Positions 28,981 to 46,786 of a stretch of DNA of 64,000 nt are shown here, piece after piece; position 1 is the first letter of the stretch; each line of letters begins with the position of its first letter. The stretch is from positions 252,800 to 316,799 of the forward strand of contig JXTC01000179.1 of assembly GCA_002914845.1 (NCBI GenBank), written 5' to 3'. The DNA is from Trema orientale. Taxonomy: Eukaryota > Streptophyta > Magnoliopsida > Rosales > Cannabaceae. Both the position numbers and the translations under genes were made by a program. The notes under the pieces are model-generated. The model made no database searches. It saw nothing but the letters and a program-made list of their open reading frames with translations, and was not told where the DNA came from.

Positions 28981-31839
28981 TCAGTTAACTGGAGGAACTC
29001 TGTAGTATGCTGGCACAGTAACTGGAAAGAACATTTGTCTAACTCCTTCAGCCTTTATGATGGGGAAAATAATACCTGACGCACCCTGAAATGAATTTAG
29101 AAAAATCATCAGTAAGAATAAAATTGGAGACTTAAGAAATCTAGATTCCTAGTCAAGGAGAAAGTTCTCATACCGAAATCAATCTAGCACCGATCCACAT
29201 TCGTCGTGGGGAAGGAAATGGAATCAACAAGCGTCCCACGCCGTAGATAGCCACAGCGAAAAAATGGAGAACCAAGCTCAATGGACGGGGGTTGAGACCA
29301 GAGAGCAGAGCTACCGGTCCGTTTGAGCAAATGCCTCCAAGACTCAAATAGTCAAAACAAGCTTCACGCATCTCCTTCCTGGCCGGGTCAGGGGATGCAC
29401 AAAACACCTTGTACAAGGCACCAGCCAATGTGTTTATGGTAGAAGCTACCGGCTGCAGAAAGAGCCATGAACAATGAGACTGATTCTAAGTTCTAAGGCT
29501 AGAATAAGTACTCAGACAAAACATGTTCATACACTGGTTGAACAGAGGATTTCATTCCACATAAAAGGGTTGTGAGCAATTTTAGTTGCTTGCTTTACCT
29601 TGCGTAGAGTGTAAAAGGACTCAAGGTATTTGCAGAGTGCAGATGAGTCACGGAGATCATGGAGGGGCCTGAGAAGATCCCTCAACACGACGATGTCCGA
29701 AAGAGCGACAGTCATTCCCCCACCGGTCAAAGGGTGGCGCATGTTGAACGCGTCCCCCATCAACAACGCGCCAGGAGTTGGAAAAGGAGCCGCAGGCATG
29801 CTCCGGTTTGTCATTGTTCTGATGCTTCCTTTGTCAATTGCGGCTATGAAAGCAGCGTGGAGCTCAGGGGGGATCTGAGATTACATCAAAATTCACTTTA
29901 ACTCAATTATAGCTCTCATGGAGATTTATTCGAAAAACTATTATATATGACAGCGTGTGATTAGATATATGTTGTTGTTTATATTGTTACCTGAGGAGCC
30001 ACCACAGTTTTCAAATAATTAGCCATTTCGCCATTGGCCACAGAAGGAACTTTCTGGCCAGGTACATCAACCAGACAACGAATCTCAGTGCCGCTTATGG
30101 GGTAGAACAGGATTGGAGAAGGGTCAGCCAAGATCACATGTCCATGATTCGCAAATGGAAGATCACAGTTTTCCAGGACCAAACCAACAAAGCAGGAGGG
30201 AATCTCAACCTGCACCAAAGATAAGTAATATTAATGATCCTTTTGTTTAATCAATCTTAAGTGTAAGAAAAAGATATAACACAACTCTACAAAGTTACTA
30301 AAATTTACAGCCTCAAGCCAGTTAGTGTCGTTTTGTTACCTTTGGCTTGCAAAGAGAGCGTCGTAGATTCGAGAAACAACCGTCGCATACTATTGTCAGG
30401 GGAGCATGAGATGCCATCTCTTCACCAGCCTTGTTTTTGTACTGGACACCTTTGATTGTACCCTTTTCTTCAAGTAGAGAGGTTACTGTTCCTTGTTCCA
30501 ATCTCACACTGCAAACCGAACCAAAAGGAATTACAAAACTTGCCCAGAATTCTAATATACAACTATAGAAAATCTTAACATATCAAGTACAGGGCAGAGT
30601 GCTACAAATTAAAAGACAACAACGAAACAGAGTTAAAAACCGACTTCTTTGATTATTAAAACGAAGAGTCCAGAAAGGAAAGAGAAATTACTTAGGAAGA
30701 GATGAAGCTTTTTCACGCATCCTTTGGATGAATCTTCCATTGTGAAAGCTTCGGCCAGCTACATCCGAACGGAAGTTTTCCAAAGGATAAGTAAGTTTAG
30801 TGCTTCTCCCATCTTTGTAAAGAGCATATCCAAAAACTCTCTGCGCGTCGATCTCTTTAACACAATCTAATCACAAAACCAAATAGAAAAGTACTCAATT
30901 TGAATGGACTACTTCAGAGTTGAGAATTCAGAAAATGGGAATTGAATATTTGCTAGTTAAGTTTTGGTAAATACCTTCGAGACCCAACTCAATCAATTTG
31001 AGATAGCCCCCTGGTTGAAGCAGCTCACCAACAATTCTATCAGGCTCATTCAAGTCCCTTTCAATCACATGAACTCTTCGTCCATCCTGCCATAATAATA
31101 GACAGTAAAGTTTCAGATTGTACCCAGAAACACCAAGGTAAAATATTATGTATGTCTGTATATGTAAGACTAAAACTCATGATTGGTTATTGGGGTTGCT
31201 CTTGGCTGTTGAAAAAGTATGGAAGAGGACTCTATGATAATAAAGTCATGTTGGGAAAGAAAGTATGTCTTATAGCCCATACCCCTTATAAGGCCTATAA
31301 TTAAGTACTTGTCTGATTCTACTTCACATAATATACTTGAATAAACAAAAAAATTTCCCCCTGTTTTCTCTGCAAACAAACTGTTTTTCAAAAGAAATTG
31401 AAGAGAAAAAAAAGACTTCCTAATCTTGGAAAACATTGATCCGGATCATAAATTCATCTGGGGCTCTTGGCAAATTAGTCCTTTTCAAATGGGTTTTTTT
31501 TTGAGGTAAATAGTCTTAATCATTTTATGTATAACATAAAATGAATCAAGCCAGAGAGAAAAACTAGAGTACTAATGATTTGGTTATCACCTTGCCAAGA
31601 GTGTAAGCAAGAGCAGCACCAGCAACTCCAGCTCCCACGATGATGACATCTGTGCTCCTCGCCATCTCAGGCCGGTAAATGGCGCCGTTTGATGTTATTT
31701 TCACAAACCCACCACTCTTCATCTCCATTGAATTAGCACTGCTACTCTTCTTCTTTCCTCGGTAGCCATACAAGAAAACAAACCCCACCAAAAAAGCTAT
31801 GACTCCAAGCAAATTGTACTCATCAAAACCCATCTTCAA
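28981..31839 (-). CDS. SQE: Squalene epoxidase (monooxygenase), copy B
   Basis: Eight exons (31839-31591, 31086-30975, 30866-30692, 30508-30340, 30209-29991, 29874-29599, 29452-29174, 29085-28981) join into 527 residues. Exons 2 to 7 have exactly the same lengths as in copy A (112, 175, 169, 219, 276 and 279 bases). The reaction is squalene plus O2 to 2,3-oxidosqualene in the ER membrane. Visible features are the N-terminal anchor (LLGVIAFLVGFVFLYGY), the FAD motif [44 protein letters not shown], and GDAFNMRHPLTGGG. The N-terminal 60 residues and the last 10 differ from copy A, while the core is closely similar. A second Met two codons on could also serve as the start. Confidence 0.95.
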
Positions 31840-31990
31840 AAATTAAGAATGATCCTCTAATTTGCTTCAACTTCTCTTTCTCGTTTCTATCTCAACTTTT
31901 TCTTGTTTTAGCTTTCTTTGCTTTGCCTTTCTATAATTGCTCCTGCTGTTTTTACGTGCAAGTTATGCAAAAGACAATAACTTATAGGCC

Positions 31991-31997
31991 TTTTATA
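31991..31997 (-). promoter_or_regulatory. TATA box of squalene epoxidase copy B
   Basis: TATAAAA on the minus strand (inside CTATAAAAGG) lies about 150 bases before the ATG, consistent with a leader of roughly 120 bases. Confidence 0.5.
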
Positions 31998-34900
31998 GAC
32001 AATAACTTGACAAGTGCCAAACGATTAAGTTGGTTTCTTGGCTTTGGAATACACTATTATTTTTGTGGGACTAAAACGTGGAAGTGAATTCTTAACAAAT
32101 TTTTGTTTATTTATTGTTTTTTTTTTTAAATGGTGGGTTTTGTTTGGATGTACGTAAGCGTTATAAAAGAACAGTCATAATTCTTTTACCATTGAAATGA
32201 AAATTTTAAGATGTGATGGTCTAAAAAAAGGGGTCACCTATTTTCCAAAAAAAAAAAAAAAAAGGGGGTCACCTTTTGGACGAAATAGTGATATGAATTA
32301 CTTACAACAACTATATTAATACTATGGTCCTCCCCACAAAGTTCATTATTATTTATATTTAGTTAATATACATAGTCAAAAGAATCGTACTGCTAGAGCT
32401 CTCCAAGTTGGACTGAATTTAGTCAATAGTACTAATTTTGGTGATATGTGTGGATGGATTATAAGTATATTATAACAAATCTAGTAGAGTAAGATTATCA
32501 CGTTTTCAAAATTAATTATGAAAAACCAAACAATGGAGCATGCTATATCTATACGTACTATTATTTAATTTAGAAAATATCAACATTAAATAGATCAAGA
32601 AAATTTCAGCAATTAGGCCTATGGACCATGACTAAGAATAAGAATAGAAGAAACCCATTAATTACTGTCAATTAAATCTGGCAAGAAACTATAACTAAGG
32701 GGAAACGGGGGGTCAAGTCAACACTCAACGGTCTGAAGCAATGCTACTTTGTTATAAATATTTTTGTTTCATTTTCACTCATATATATCAACTTTCGCGG
32801 TTTATTTGTATATTTTAATTATAAGGTAACTTACACATATAGTTGCTCTTAAATATTTGTAATCCATATTGATAAATAATAAGCTCTAAATGGGTATCAA
32901 CAATAACGATATTAAACAAGGTTTCTTGACTTGACCAGTACTTTCAACTATAATATGTTCGGTCTTGGAACAAATATCTTGCTAAATGGAACACCACCAT
33001 ACATATATTTCGAACAAAGCCATTAATTCAAATATAATTAGATAAGGATTTGCAACCAACACCATTGGCATCCTTATTATTTTGTAAAGATGTTGATCTT
33101 TCGGTTCAATGAAAATTTTAGTTTCTTAAAAAAAAAATTTACTTTGCATTATAATAGTTATAATAAGTTAATAAAAAAAATAATAATTTCAATAATGAAA
33201 TGATAGTACGCAAACGCAGGTTCAGCTAATTAGGCAAAGTGCATATAACGACTTATAAAAATAAATAAATAAATAAATCCAAGAAAGATTATTAAGATCA
33301 CAAAGCAATATATGAATGGAGGAAGTTCTTTTCTTTTCTTTTTTTCTTTTTTCCTACAAAATGATTGGAGGAGGTACAGGTTTTGTTGCACATTTAAGTC
33401 GACCATGATATTTAACAACCTTTGTGATATAGAATTTAATTAGGGGGCCTTAGTTCTTTCACACCACTTTGTGGCGAGTGGCGACAATGCCTTTTTCTCA
33501 ACCATTCTACACGGATCTGCCTGCACATTACAGGTACTAATTAATTAGATTTGTCGCCTTAAATTTTCTTTAGAACTTTCAAGTAAATATATCCATTATA
33601 TATGTTGATCTCAGTATACACAAGTAAAACAACTGTGCTTAAACTGCTTTATACGAAAATTATTCTGTCTTTTAATCTAATTAAATTAAAATTCAAAAGG
33701 GGCTGACATTTTAACTAAATGATAAAAACAACGTAATTCTTCTTAATCTTGTGTTTGTTAAATCCTATATGATCGACCCACATAATTTGCTACATTAATT
33801 AAACATTGCGCATATTTTTTATATGAGAAAGAGATATTCAAACTTAGGACTCAATAACCGCGGAAATTAATAAATTATTTAAGTTTAATTTACATATGCA
33901 AGATATGTTTTTTTTTTTTTTTTTAAGGAAGATATGTAATTGAATATATATATATCAGGGAAAAATAAAAAAAGAAACATTTTCCTACTTCTCCTCCAAA
34001 TAGTTAATGTATAGATTGTGAACCATTGTTGACTAGCCAGCTAAATAAAAAATTTAACGGCTGACTGTCAAATTATCTTATAAAATAATTTTTGCATGGC
34101 TGGGACGTCATGCTCATATATGTTTAATTTTCTTCTTATTAGACAATGATCGATAATCATGTGAATTTTTCTATGTATTCTAATTATGTCAAAGTTGTAG
34201 TGCCAATATGAGGTAAATCTTGAGGGACTCGAATTAATATCTCCTTCATTGAAGATGCTTTTAGTTAAACACCAAGAAGATATTCAAGTTATACATATCT
34301 TCATAAGCTTTGCTTGAATGGTTCTTTCTTCCTTGTTTTCCAATTATATCACTTCTTGACTTGAAATTTAAGTCATTTATTTATAATGTACGAAAAGAAA
34401 AAGTCCACTTATTGTCACTCTACTATGTGCATATTATTTACGAAAAATCATGTATTTACTTTGTTAAAACAAACTAATCTGATTAGACGGAGTAGTTGAA
34501 AACAAAAACTTGCAAGGCTGGTGTTCGGATTTTGACCCGGTATGAAAGTTAATGTTTGAGGTGTTTCTTATAGTAAACCCATATAAACCTGTTATTGATC
34601 TCTTTTCTCATATCTAATCAAAGTGGAAGGTTTCTCGCACACAACTTAACACTAGTTAATGCAATCCTTTATATACAAAACAAGCTTAATTACCTTGAAT
34701 TAATGTAGTTTATTACCAATAATTTCCCAACTTTTGGACAAATTTAATGAGATTATGAGTCACATATTTCTTTTAAATATCTGAAGTTAGTTACAAACTT
34801 ATTTATTAAATTTTATAGGGTATCATAGATAGCTAATGATTATAACACACATATAAAAATAAAAATGGAGAGTTAGATCTTCGAAGCACAAAAAGTCTAG

Positions 34901-35297
34901 TTCATGAATTTGTTGACTTTGCAGACGTGGGATGTGTGGTATACCAATTTGTTGACTTTGCAGACATGGAATGGGTGGTATACCAATGGTTAGTTTTTCT
35001 TTTTAGAGAATGAAAAACAGAAATAACAAGATGGTCTGTAGCCGCTGTATGCCAATTCTGACTAATGTATTTTATATATTACATAACACAAGATTGATTT
35101 ATACTGCTGGGCAGGCTGTCCTCATATTAGTATTTTCTGGCAAAGTCAGTAATTCCACATCAATAATACGAGTCCTTGAGCAAAATGACAATATGAAAAA
35201 ACTTTATTTGCAAATAACCATCTTCCATTTTACATTAAACGACCATCAGTCTAAAAATAAGGTTGTCACTCAGAATAAAAGCAAAGGTCACTCAAAT
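31998..35297. other. AT-rich intergenic region
   Basis: No gene was supported over 3.3 kb. It contains poly(A)/poly(T) tracts (32110, 32250, 33125, 33910), TAAA repeats near 33260, and a 39-bp tandem repeat at 34907-34984. The reading frames present are short and without motifs. Confidence 0.5.
34907..34984. repeat. Tandem repeat, 39-bp unit, two copies
   Basis: AATTTGTTGACTTTGCAGAC begins at 34907 and again at 34946. Each unit ends GTGGTATACC. The two units differ at only a few positions. Confidence 0.85.
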
Positions 35298-36066
35298 TAG
35301 GACTGGTAATTCGTATTCACATGCGGGTCATATTAATGTCGTGTTGATGTACATGTATTACAGGTAAATACTCAATCCGAATACGATCTGTTTAATAAAC
35401 GGGTTAGAAATTATGATACGAACACGACTCATTTATAAACGAGTTGACACGACACGACACGATACGATACGTTTACTAAATACGTAACACGTGATTCACA
35501 ACCTGTAACCTAAACACGACCCAAACACAATCTGTTTAATAAAGGGCCTTGTAAAATATGACCAAATTTTGGGCTCAATTTAAGTAAATATCCTTTTATC
35601 AAATGTTATAGCAAAATATTCGGTATATATGTTTATATACCAAGTGTAAAATTTTATATACCAAGTATAAAAAAATTATGTACTCAGTACAATAACGGAA
35701 ATTGATAGATAAACATATCTAACAAGTGTAAAAATATATATACCTGAACATTTAGCTGTAAAATTTAAAAAGTGGACATCTACTAAATCAAATTTAAAAT
35801 ATTGGCCATCTACCTAAATTTCTCTTTAATAAATAGGTCCGAAATTATGACACGAATACGACCTATTTATAAACGCATTGACACAACACGACACAATACG
35901 TTTACTAAACAGGTCATTTTTCATGTTGACTGGTTCAACCCAAATTAACGGGTCAATATCTCTAACCCGAACACGACAAAAATACGATTAAACTAAACTC
36001 AAACCCGTTAATTTCGTGAGGATTTCGAATCGTGTTGTCATGTCGTGTCACAAATTGCCAGCCCGA
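35298..36066. mobile_element. Non-autonomous hAT-like element, copy 2
   Basis: It starts TAGGACTGGTAATTCG and ends AAATTGCCAGCCCGA. It is flanked by an exact 8-bp duplication ACTCAAAT at 35290-35297 and 36067-36074. The inside is full of ACACGAC and GATACG words and carries an internal duplication of about 110 bases (both parts contain GTTTAATAAA, GAAATTATGAYACGAA and TTTATAAACG). A further element is inserted at 35544-35824. It is the same family as 17813-18200 and 46787-47502. Confidence 0.85.
35544..35824. mobile_element. Small element nested in hAT-like copy 2
   Basis: The insert is bounded by a 9-bp direct repeat TTTAATAAA at 35535-35543 and 35825-35833. Taking it out restores the hAT family sequence seen in the sister sub-repeat upstream. 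The ends are only loosely inverted (GGGCCTTG...GACCAAATTTT against GAGAAATTTA...GGCCAATATTTT). A 9-bp duplication points to the Mutator superfamily. Confidence 0.65.
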
Positions 36067-36880
36067 ACTCAAATCATTTTGCAAATAAAAATGTTCGGGC
36101 AATTACCCTCTCTTTCTCTCAAAGTCAATTTACCCATATACTTACTTTCCATTTCTTCCCACTAGAAACAAAAATAATAATAATAATAACATTTCATTTC
36201 TCCCACACAAAAAAAAAAAAAAAAAAAACAGTTAAATCCACTTTATTTGTTCGTGACTTTAAGGAATTAATTAAAAAAACAAAACTTGATGCCTCTGCAC
36301 CCTCTTTTTTTAATTAAAAATGTTTAATTGGAAAAAAAATTACATCAATATTTAAACTATTGGGCCCAAGGCCCTAAACCCTGATGCCTAAATCTATTGG
36401 GCCAGAATATGAAGTCTGGGCACGGGCTTGACAGTAGCGTGTCCCACGTGCGTCAAGTAAGTAAGTAAGTAGGACCAGAAGAAGCCGATCTTCCCGTTAC
36501 AAGATCCAAACTGTTTCAGAAATCGGGAGCCGCGAGAATTTAGATGAAATTACTTAAAAACCCCGGGAGACGCCGAGATTCCTTGACCTCCTTGTCCGAA
36601 TAATAATAATAATAATAATAATAAAGGGAAATTAAAAGAAAAACCCTTTCCCAACGGCTACTTACAGAGAAGCGGCCAAACCCTTTAACCAAACTCCCCA
36701 AATTTAAAATCTCTCTCTCTCTCTCTCTCTTCTCACCAGTCACCACCATTCCCAAACCAAACGACGCTCCATTATTCTCCTCCTCCTCCCTCTTCTTCTT
36801 CTTCTTCTTCCAAACTGAGCTCCTCTGTTCTCTCTCTCTGTCGTTTTTTTTTTTTTTTTTTTTCCTGGGGGGGTCTAGCA
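36067..36880. promoter_or_regulatory. Promoter and leader of the basic plant protein gene
   Basis: It holds A-rich tracts, a TAA microsatellite at 36598-36623, a (CT)10 run at 36711-36730 and CTT/CCT-rich sequence up to the ATG at 36881. The CT-rich part is probably the 5' leader. CCACGTGCGTC at 36444-36454 contains a CACGTG core. Confidence 0.45.
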
Positions 36881-37402
36881 ATGGAGGAAGAATCTCAATT
36901 AATGTCGCACATCAACGGCGAAGATGGCGCTGGAGGGGACGAGTTCTATGAGAAGATTGAGGCCCCCAAGTTCGTGGACTTCACCTTACCCGATCACTAC
37001 TCTCCCGATGACCGTTACTGGTTCTGCTTGCGCGTCGGTTCGTCTCGATTTTGTGTGTGTGTGTGTGTGTGTGTTTTTCCATTTGTTCTAGACTTTTAGT
37101 TTCTATTTTTATCATTCTGATAACAAGCATTGCATAATGAAGATTTTTGGCTTTCTTTTCTTCAAACATCAATTTTTTATATTTTAATTCTTGCTTGATC
37201 TGTTGCAATATGAGTTTATTGTGCTGTGATTGACTTAATCTGTAGTGTTAAAGTTCTGCTTGGTAGCCAAGAAAACTGGAGGGAAAATTTTAGGAGATTA
37301 AATTCTGGGAATCTGCATTGCATGTCTGGTGTCAGCTATCGAGGAAATAAGTCTTAATTTAGCCTACTTAGTCATCTGGGTCACCCAATTAGTGGGTTTT
37401 TT

Positions 37403-37447
<45 letters not shown>

Positions 37448-40400
37448 GAAACCTTTTTAGCTTTATTAGGAAACTTTGGCTGTCTTAAAATCACCTAAAT
37501 CAGATTTTCTTACGTTAAAATTTATGTTGTACTTTGTTAGCTGACTATTTGTCCCATAAATATAATGCATTTGACTTTCATGAGTTGGTTGAGAAGTGTC
37601 TCTGACCATTTTGTCTCCTAAATACTTTTTGGTTTGAAAATAGAGAATTCTCAGTTGAACATTTATGGGTTTGAGTCCCTTCCCTCACATTTCTTTTGGT
37701 ATTTGTTTTATAGGATGTGACCAAAAACATGAAGAGGAACTTGACCCCGAAGCAATAAACAAAAATTTCATTCTTCGGGTTAGTTATAAGTTTCCCTTTT
37801 AATTTAAGCTGCCCTCATGAATAAACTTGTTTGACATTTTCACATCATATTGGTGAGTCATACAGGTTATGGCAGCAAGGAGTCCCAATATACGGCTTCG
37901 GAAAGCACTAAACAGAAAACCTCTGAGGTGTGTATGCCTAGTTTCAGTGACTAAGTTTTCATTGTCTTGCTCTTACTTAAAGGTTTTTGCTGATGCCATT
38001 TATATTTTTGGTTTTGTCAGTTCTAGTCCAAAGTGCCCACTTACAGCTCCCCCAAAATCTTCGAAGCCTAGAATATCAAGATTGGCTGTCATTTCTTCGA
38101 TTTCTCGAAAGATAATTTATGCAAAGGACAAAACCAGGCCCATTTCAAAGCTCACTGCAACCCCGAAAGCTAACTTAAAGAAATCAAGTGCAGCAACCAA
38201 GGCTTTTACCACGCCAAGGAATAGAAAGCGAAGCTCGAATCCAGATACATTTAAAAGTGTTCGGAATGCTAAAGCAACAAACATTGTGGTGCCAAAGACG
38301 CGAGTTATAGCAAAAGCTCTGGTTTTCCACTCTCCAAAGAAGGCTTGCAGGACCAAGACTTCACTAGAATTGAAAACTCCAGTGGGGAAATTATGTGCAG
38401 CCATGTCGAAGCTTGAGATTGCCAGTGCAAAGAAACAGACGATAGGGTGTAACAGGCCATTGCCTTCAGATAGAACATCAAGGAAACAATTTAGAGGACG
38501 AGAAGTTAAAAGCAGGGTTTATGACTCTTTGTATTCTCACAGTCATAAGGACCAGGAAGCGAAACCCTTGAAGAATATCAAGAGAAGGAGAAAGGAAAAG
38601 GACTTAAAGCAGTCATGTGGTCCGGTGTCTCATGAAGACGATGAAAATGATTCAAGTGATATGGAGATTGATCATAGATCAAGGGATGGTTCTTTGGAAG
38701 GCTGTTCTGAGTCGGGTACATCTAAGAATGGTGAAACAAATGGTCGTGAAGTGAGTTTGAACTTCAAAGAATCATCAGAACCACCGTCAGAAGAGCATCC
38801 GGTTGAAGCATTTTCAGAAACCTCAAAAGGGGATATTTCCACCTTGTCAAGCTCTGAAGAGAGGGCTCCAGGAGACAGTGATTATCAAAATTCTCTGGAT
38901 GTTACAGAACCAGTAAGAAAGACGAACGATGCAAGTGAAGAGAAGAGGAACAGCCCTCAGGATATTGACAATGATGATAAAGAAAATGCTTTGCCCTATG
39001 ATAACACAGGGAATGATGGTGAAGTGATTGATAACGATGAAAAAGAAAATTCAGCTTCTGATGAAAACAGGTATGATTTTCAGTTTTCTGTAATGTTCGT
39101 TTTATTGGAGTTGAATCAGTTATCAACCAATTTGTTTGTCAAATTATTGCAGAGAAACGGACAATCATTCTGAGGGGAAGTTCGTTAGCAATCATGATAC
39201 AAAGAAGGTGCCTACCAGTCCCATTTGAAGATGATGCTTGAAAATAGTACATCTAACTTGATTCCAGTTTACGTATCTGTTCATCACCATTTTTTCTGAT
39301 TATTGTATTCAACTGAAATGATGCAGGCCACTCACGTAACGAAGAAGACATTGAAAATGAGTTCTGTTCCTAGTACAGGTGCTCAAGAAGCAAAGTATAA
39401 GAAACCAAAGCCAACAAATCCCAAGCCTTTTAGGCTAAGAACAGATGTACGTGATAACTTTTTTGATAAGTTTATTTATTTATGAAGCACCAATATAACT
39501 CCAATCTTGCACCTTACTTGACGTATACAATATTTACGTAACTCCAAATTGCACCTTACTTGTTTACGTTCACTTTTAGGAAAGGGGTATTCTTAAGGAA
39601 GCCAATCTGGAGAAGAAACAAGCCACGCCGCTGAAGGAACTCACATCAGTAAGGCCTTCAGGCATAAAATCGTTAAGAAAACATCAGAATCTCAACCAGG
39701 TTGGTATATTTTCTTTTACCTTCTTGTTCCTTTTAATCCTAGCTGAACACAATCTAAACTAACTCATTGTCTGATCAGAAAAAAGAGAGCTGCCAAGAAC
39801 AAAGTGAAAGTGAGAGTGTTAATCGTGGAGACTCTGAAAAGAGAATGAATAGAACACGTTCGAGTCAACCTGTAAGTCCACATTATAGAAAATAAAATGA
39901 ATATATAGGTCCTGTTTCAATACTCTAGAGGGGTTCTATTTCATAGAGACACGTAGCTGAAAACTTGGTGTGACTAATGCACAGGGAAGTACTAGGACTC
40001 CAAGGACATGTCCTGTTTCTATGAACCATAAAGCTCAGGCTGAAGCAGTTACAACATCAGAGAAAAGCTCTGAAAGGACCAAACCACAAATAATGCGGAA
40101 AAGTTCTGTGAGGCCTCAAGGGTGAGTACTATAAATGCTTCTTTTCGATTTCGAACATTCAGTTTTTGAATGAAAGTAAAAGATGTAGATCACTTGAAAC
40201 TTAGCTAAGCCTTCTCTTTCTAGGATTGCATCAAGTAGAAAGGCAGTTAGGACACCTGGAAGACTTGGCGTAATAAAGGAAAAGTCATCAACATTCCTCA
40301 GAGACAAGGAAGCTACAAAACCATGTGAAAATGGCGCTTCTTCAGCTACTAAGGCTTCTGGTTCTACCGCACCCCGATCGGTGTCAAGGGGAAGAAGGCC

Positions 40401-40473
40401 TGCTACAATTCCAAAGGAGCCAAATTTTCATAGTATTCATGTACCAAAGAGCTGCACAAGGAAGGTGGCTTAA
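36881..40473 (+). CDS. Basic plant-specific protein of unknown function
   Basis: Ten exons (36881-37037, 37714-37778, 37866-37927, 38021-39070, 39153-39207, 39327-39446, 39580-39699, 39779-39871, 39985-40121, 40224-40473) join into 702 residues. The N-terminus is acidic to neutral: KFVDFTLPDHYSPDDRYWFC, then VGCDQKHEEELDPEAINKNF and RVMAARSPNIRLRKAL. The large exon 4 is Lys/Arg/Ser/Thr-rich and repeats a PKTRV..AKALVF..PKKA pattern, then becomes acidic. The C-terminus is again basic and ends FHSIHVPKSCTRKVA. No enzyme motif was seen. Composition suggests a nuclear or chromosome-associated protein, but that is inference. A poly(A) tract of nearly 40 bases lies in intron 1 (37407-37444). Confidence 0.85.
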
Positions 40474-41105
40474 AATGGTTCCTGGCAAAATACCTCGTTG
40501 TATGATAGATATCTTGTTATTCTTGTTCAATCATATCATTGAATTATTCTTCTTGATCAATAATATCATTCAAATGTTTCTTCTTCAATTGTATTTTACA
40601 ATTATATATAACAATTTGTATCTTATTTGTTTATTTATTTCTATATGGTTTCTTTTTTAACTGATGGATGCATTGCCATTTTGTAACACTAATGTCGTTT
40701 ACTAATATCAAGGTTATATTATTTTTACACGGAGGTCATTTAATACGATATGATATGATTATCGTTGAACGACTCGTTTAAGCTTAACACATCTTAAATG
40801 ATGAAAACCAGTGTCGCTTTTATTTTCTTACATAATTGAAGCGGATCTATAACAAGTGAAACGATAGCGACTTAGCAAGTCAAGAGGACCGAATAATTAA
40901 TACACGACATGTCGTTTAAATCTCATGCCCATTCATGAAATGAATTGGCATTGCCAAAGGGAGAAAGTAACAAAGTTTTAATATCCAAATCCACAATGTT
41001 GACACGACAAAACTTATGCTGTAAATAACTAGGCTTCAACTTATTCACAAACTTCCAACCTTGAGGATGTCAAAGCGTGATGTGAACATGAAATGCACTG
41101 GCATA
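40474..41105. other. Spacer between convergent genes
   Basis: This is the 3' flanks of two convergent genes. The perfect palindrome ACGACATGTCGT lies at 40904-40915. From about 40779 the sequence resembles the flank of the second iminopeptidase at about 48698 (AGCTTAAYACAYCTTAAAT, GTGTCGCTT...TTTTCTTACATA), so the tandem duplication reaches this far. Confidence 0.6.
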
Positions 41106-45845
<4,740 letters not shown>

Positions 45846-46182
45846 GGAATCGCCTACTCTTGGCTTGCTCTTAATATATATATATATATATATCCAGATA
45901 TTGTTCACTTAAAACTAAACTCTTTCAACGAAAAGATTTGGCTAATTAATCTTAAAAATCAAAACTTTAAACAATGGCGTATAATTAAATTAAAGCAAGA
46001 CTAAAACTTTATCCAACTCAAATTCGACACCAAGAAAAAAAAAAACCAACTTTATAATTTGGATATCGAAGATTGGAAAGTAAAGAAAGAGATGGGGAAG
46101 AAGATCAAAGTGAGAATGGAAGAAGAAAATAGGGATAGGCTAGAGAAGGACCAGAACAGAGATTTGTAACATAGCACCTAAT
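45846..46182 (-). pseudogene. Decayed transit-peptide exon of iminopeptidase A
   Basis: The segment aligns with exon 1 of copy B (AGGTGCTAT, CCTTCTCTA, CTTCTTCCATTC). The ATG of copy B is ATT here (46182-46180), and the frame meets TGA after 24 codons (46110-46108). The exon 2 leader keeps TATCTGGAT but then holds a (TA)10 run at 45874-45893. That run is 13 bases longer than the matching stretch in copy B, which shifts the frame. It no longer encodes a leader. Confidence 0.7.
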
Positions 46183-46786
46183 TCTCAGTGCTCTATCAGT
46201 CATTATTATTATTATTATTATTAACAACAATCATAATTGGAAGTCTATCTTTTCTTTGCTGTGATTCTTTCAATAAAAAATATGTTCTTTTATTTCATTA
46301 TTTGTTTGTATTTCACAATTAAAACGGAACGTGTTACTCCTTCCTAAAAAGAAAACGGGCAGGTTTGATTTCTAACTACTTTTCTTTCTTTAAGGAAAAT
46401 AAGACAAAAAAACAAAACAAAAAAAAAAAAAATCATGATGTAACGAATCAACCAACTGCGTCACTGTTCAGATAGTGCCAGCTTTGGCCCTCTGGGTCTT
46501 TTCATTTTTTAAAATAAAAAATAAAAAAGAATTTCATTTATTACTTAAATAGTTAGTACAGTAACTAATTACTAATTCGATACAAAAACCGAAATAAAAA
46601 AATGAAAAATCATATTCGCAATCTAACAAGAAACACACAATCTAGCAAAGCGTATAACTAGTGCCCTACGAGAAATACGTATTCATTCTTCTGAATCAAC
46701 CCTTGCCAATATAGTCGGTTCTTTTGACTGGTTTGTGACAGATTTTTGCAGATTTCTATATTTGACGGCATGAAAAATCTTTTAGA

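Noticed and set aside
36045..36317. 90-codon frame between the hAT-like element and the next gene
   Set aside because: It begins within the terminal repeat of the element and crosses an A-run. There is no conserved motif.
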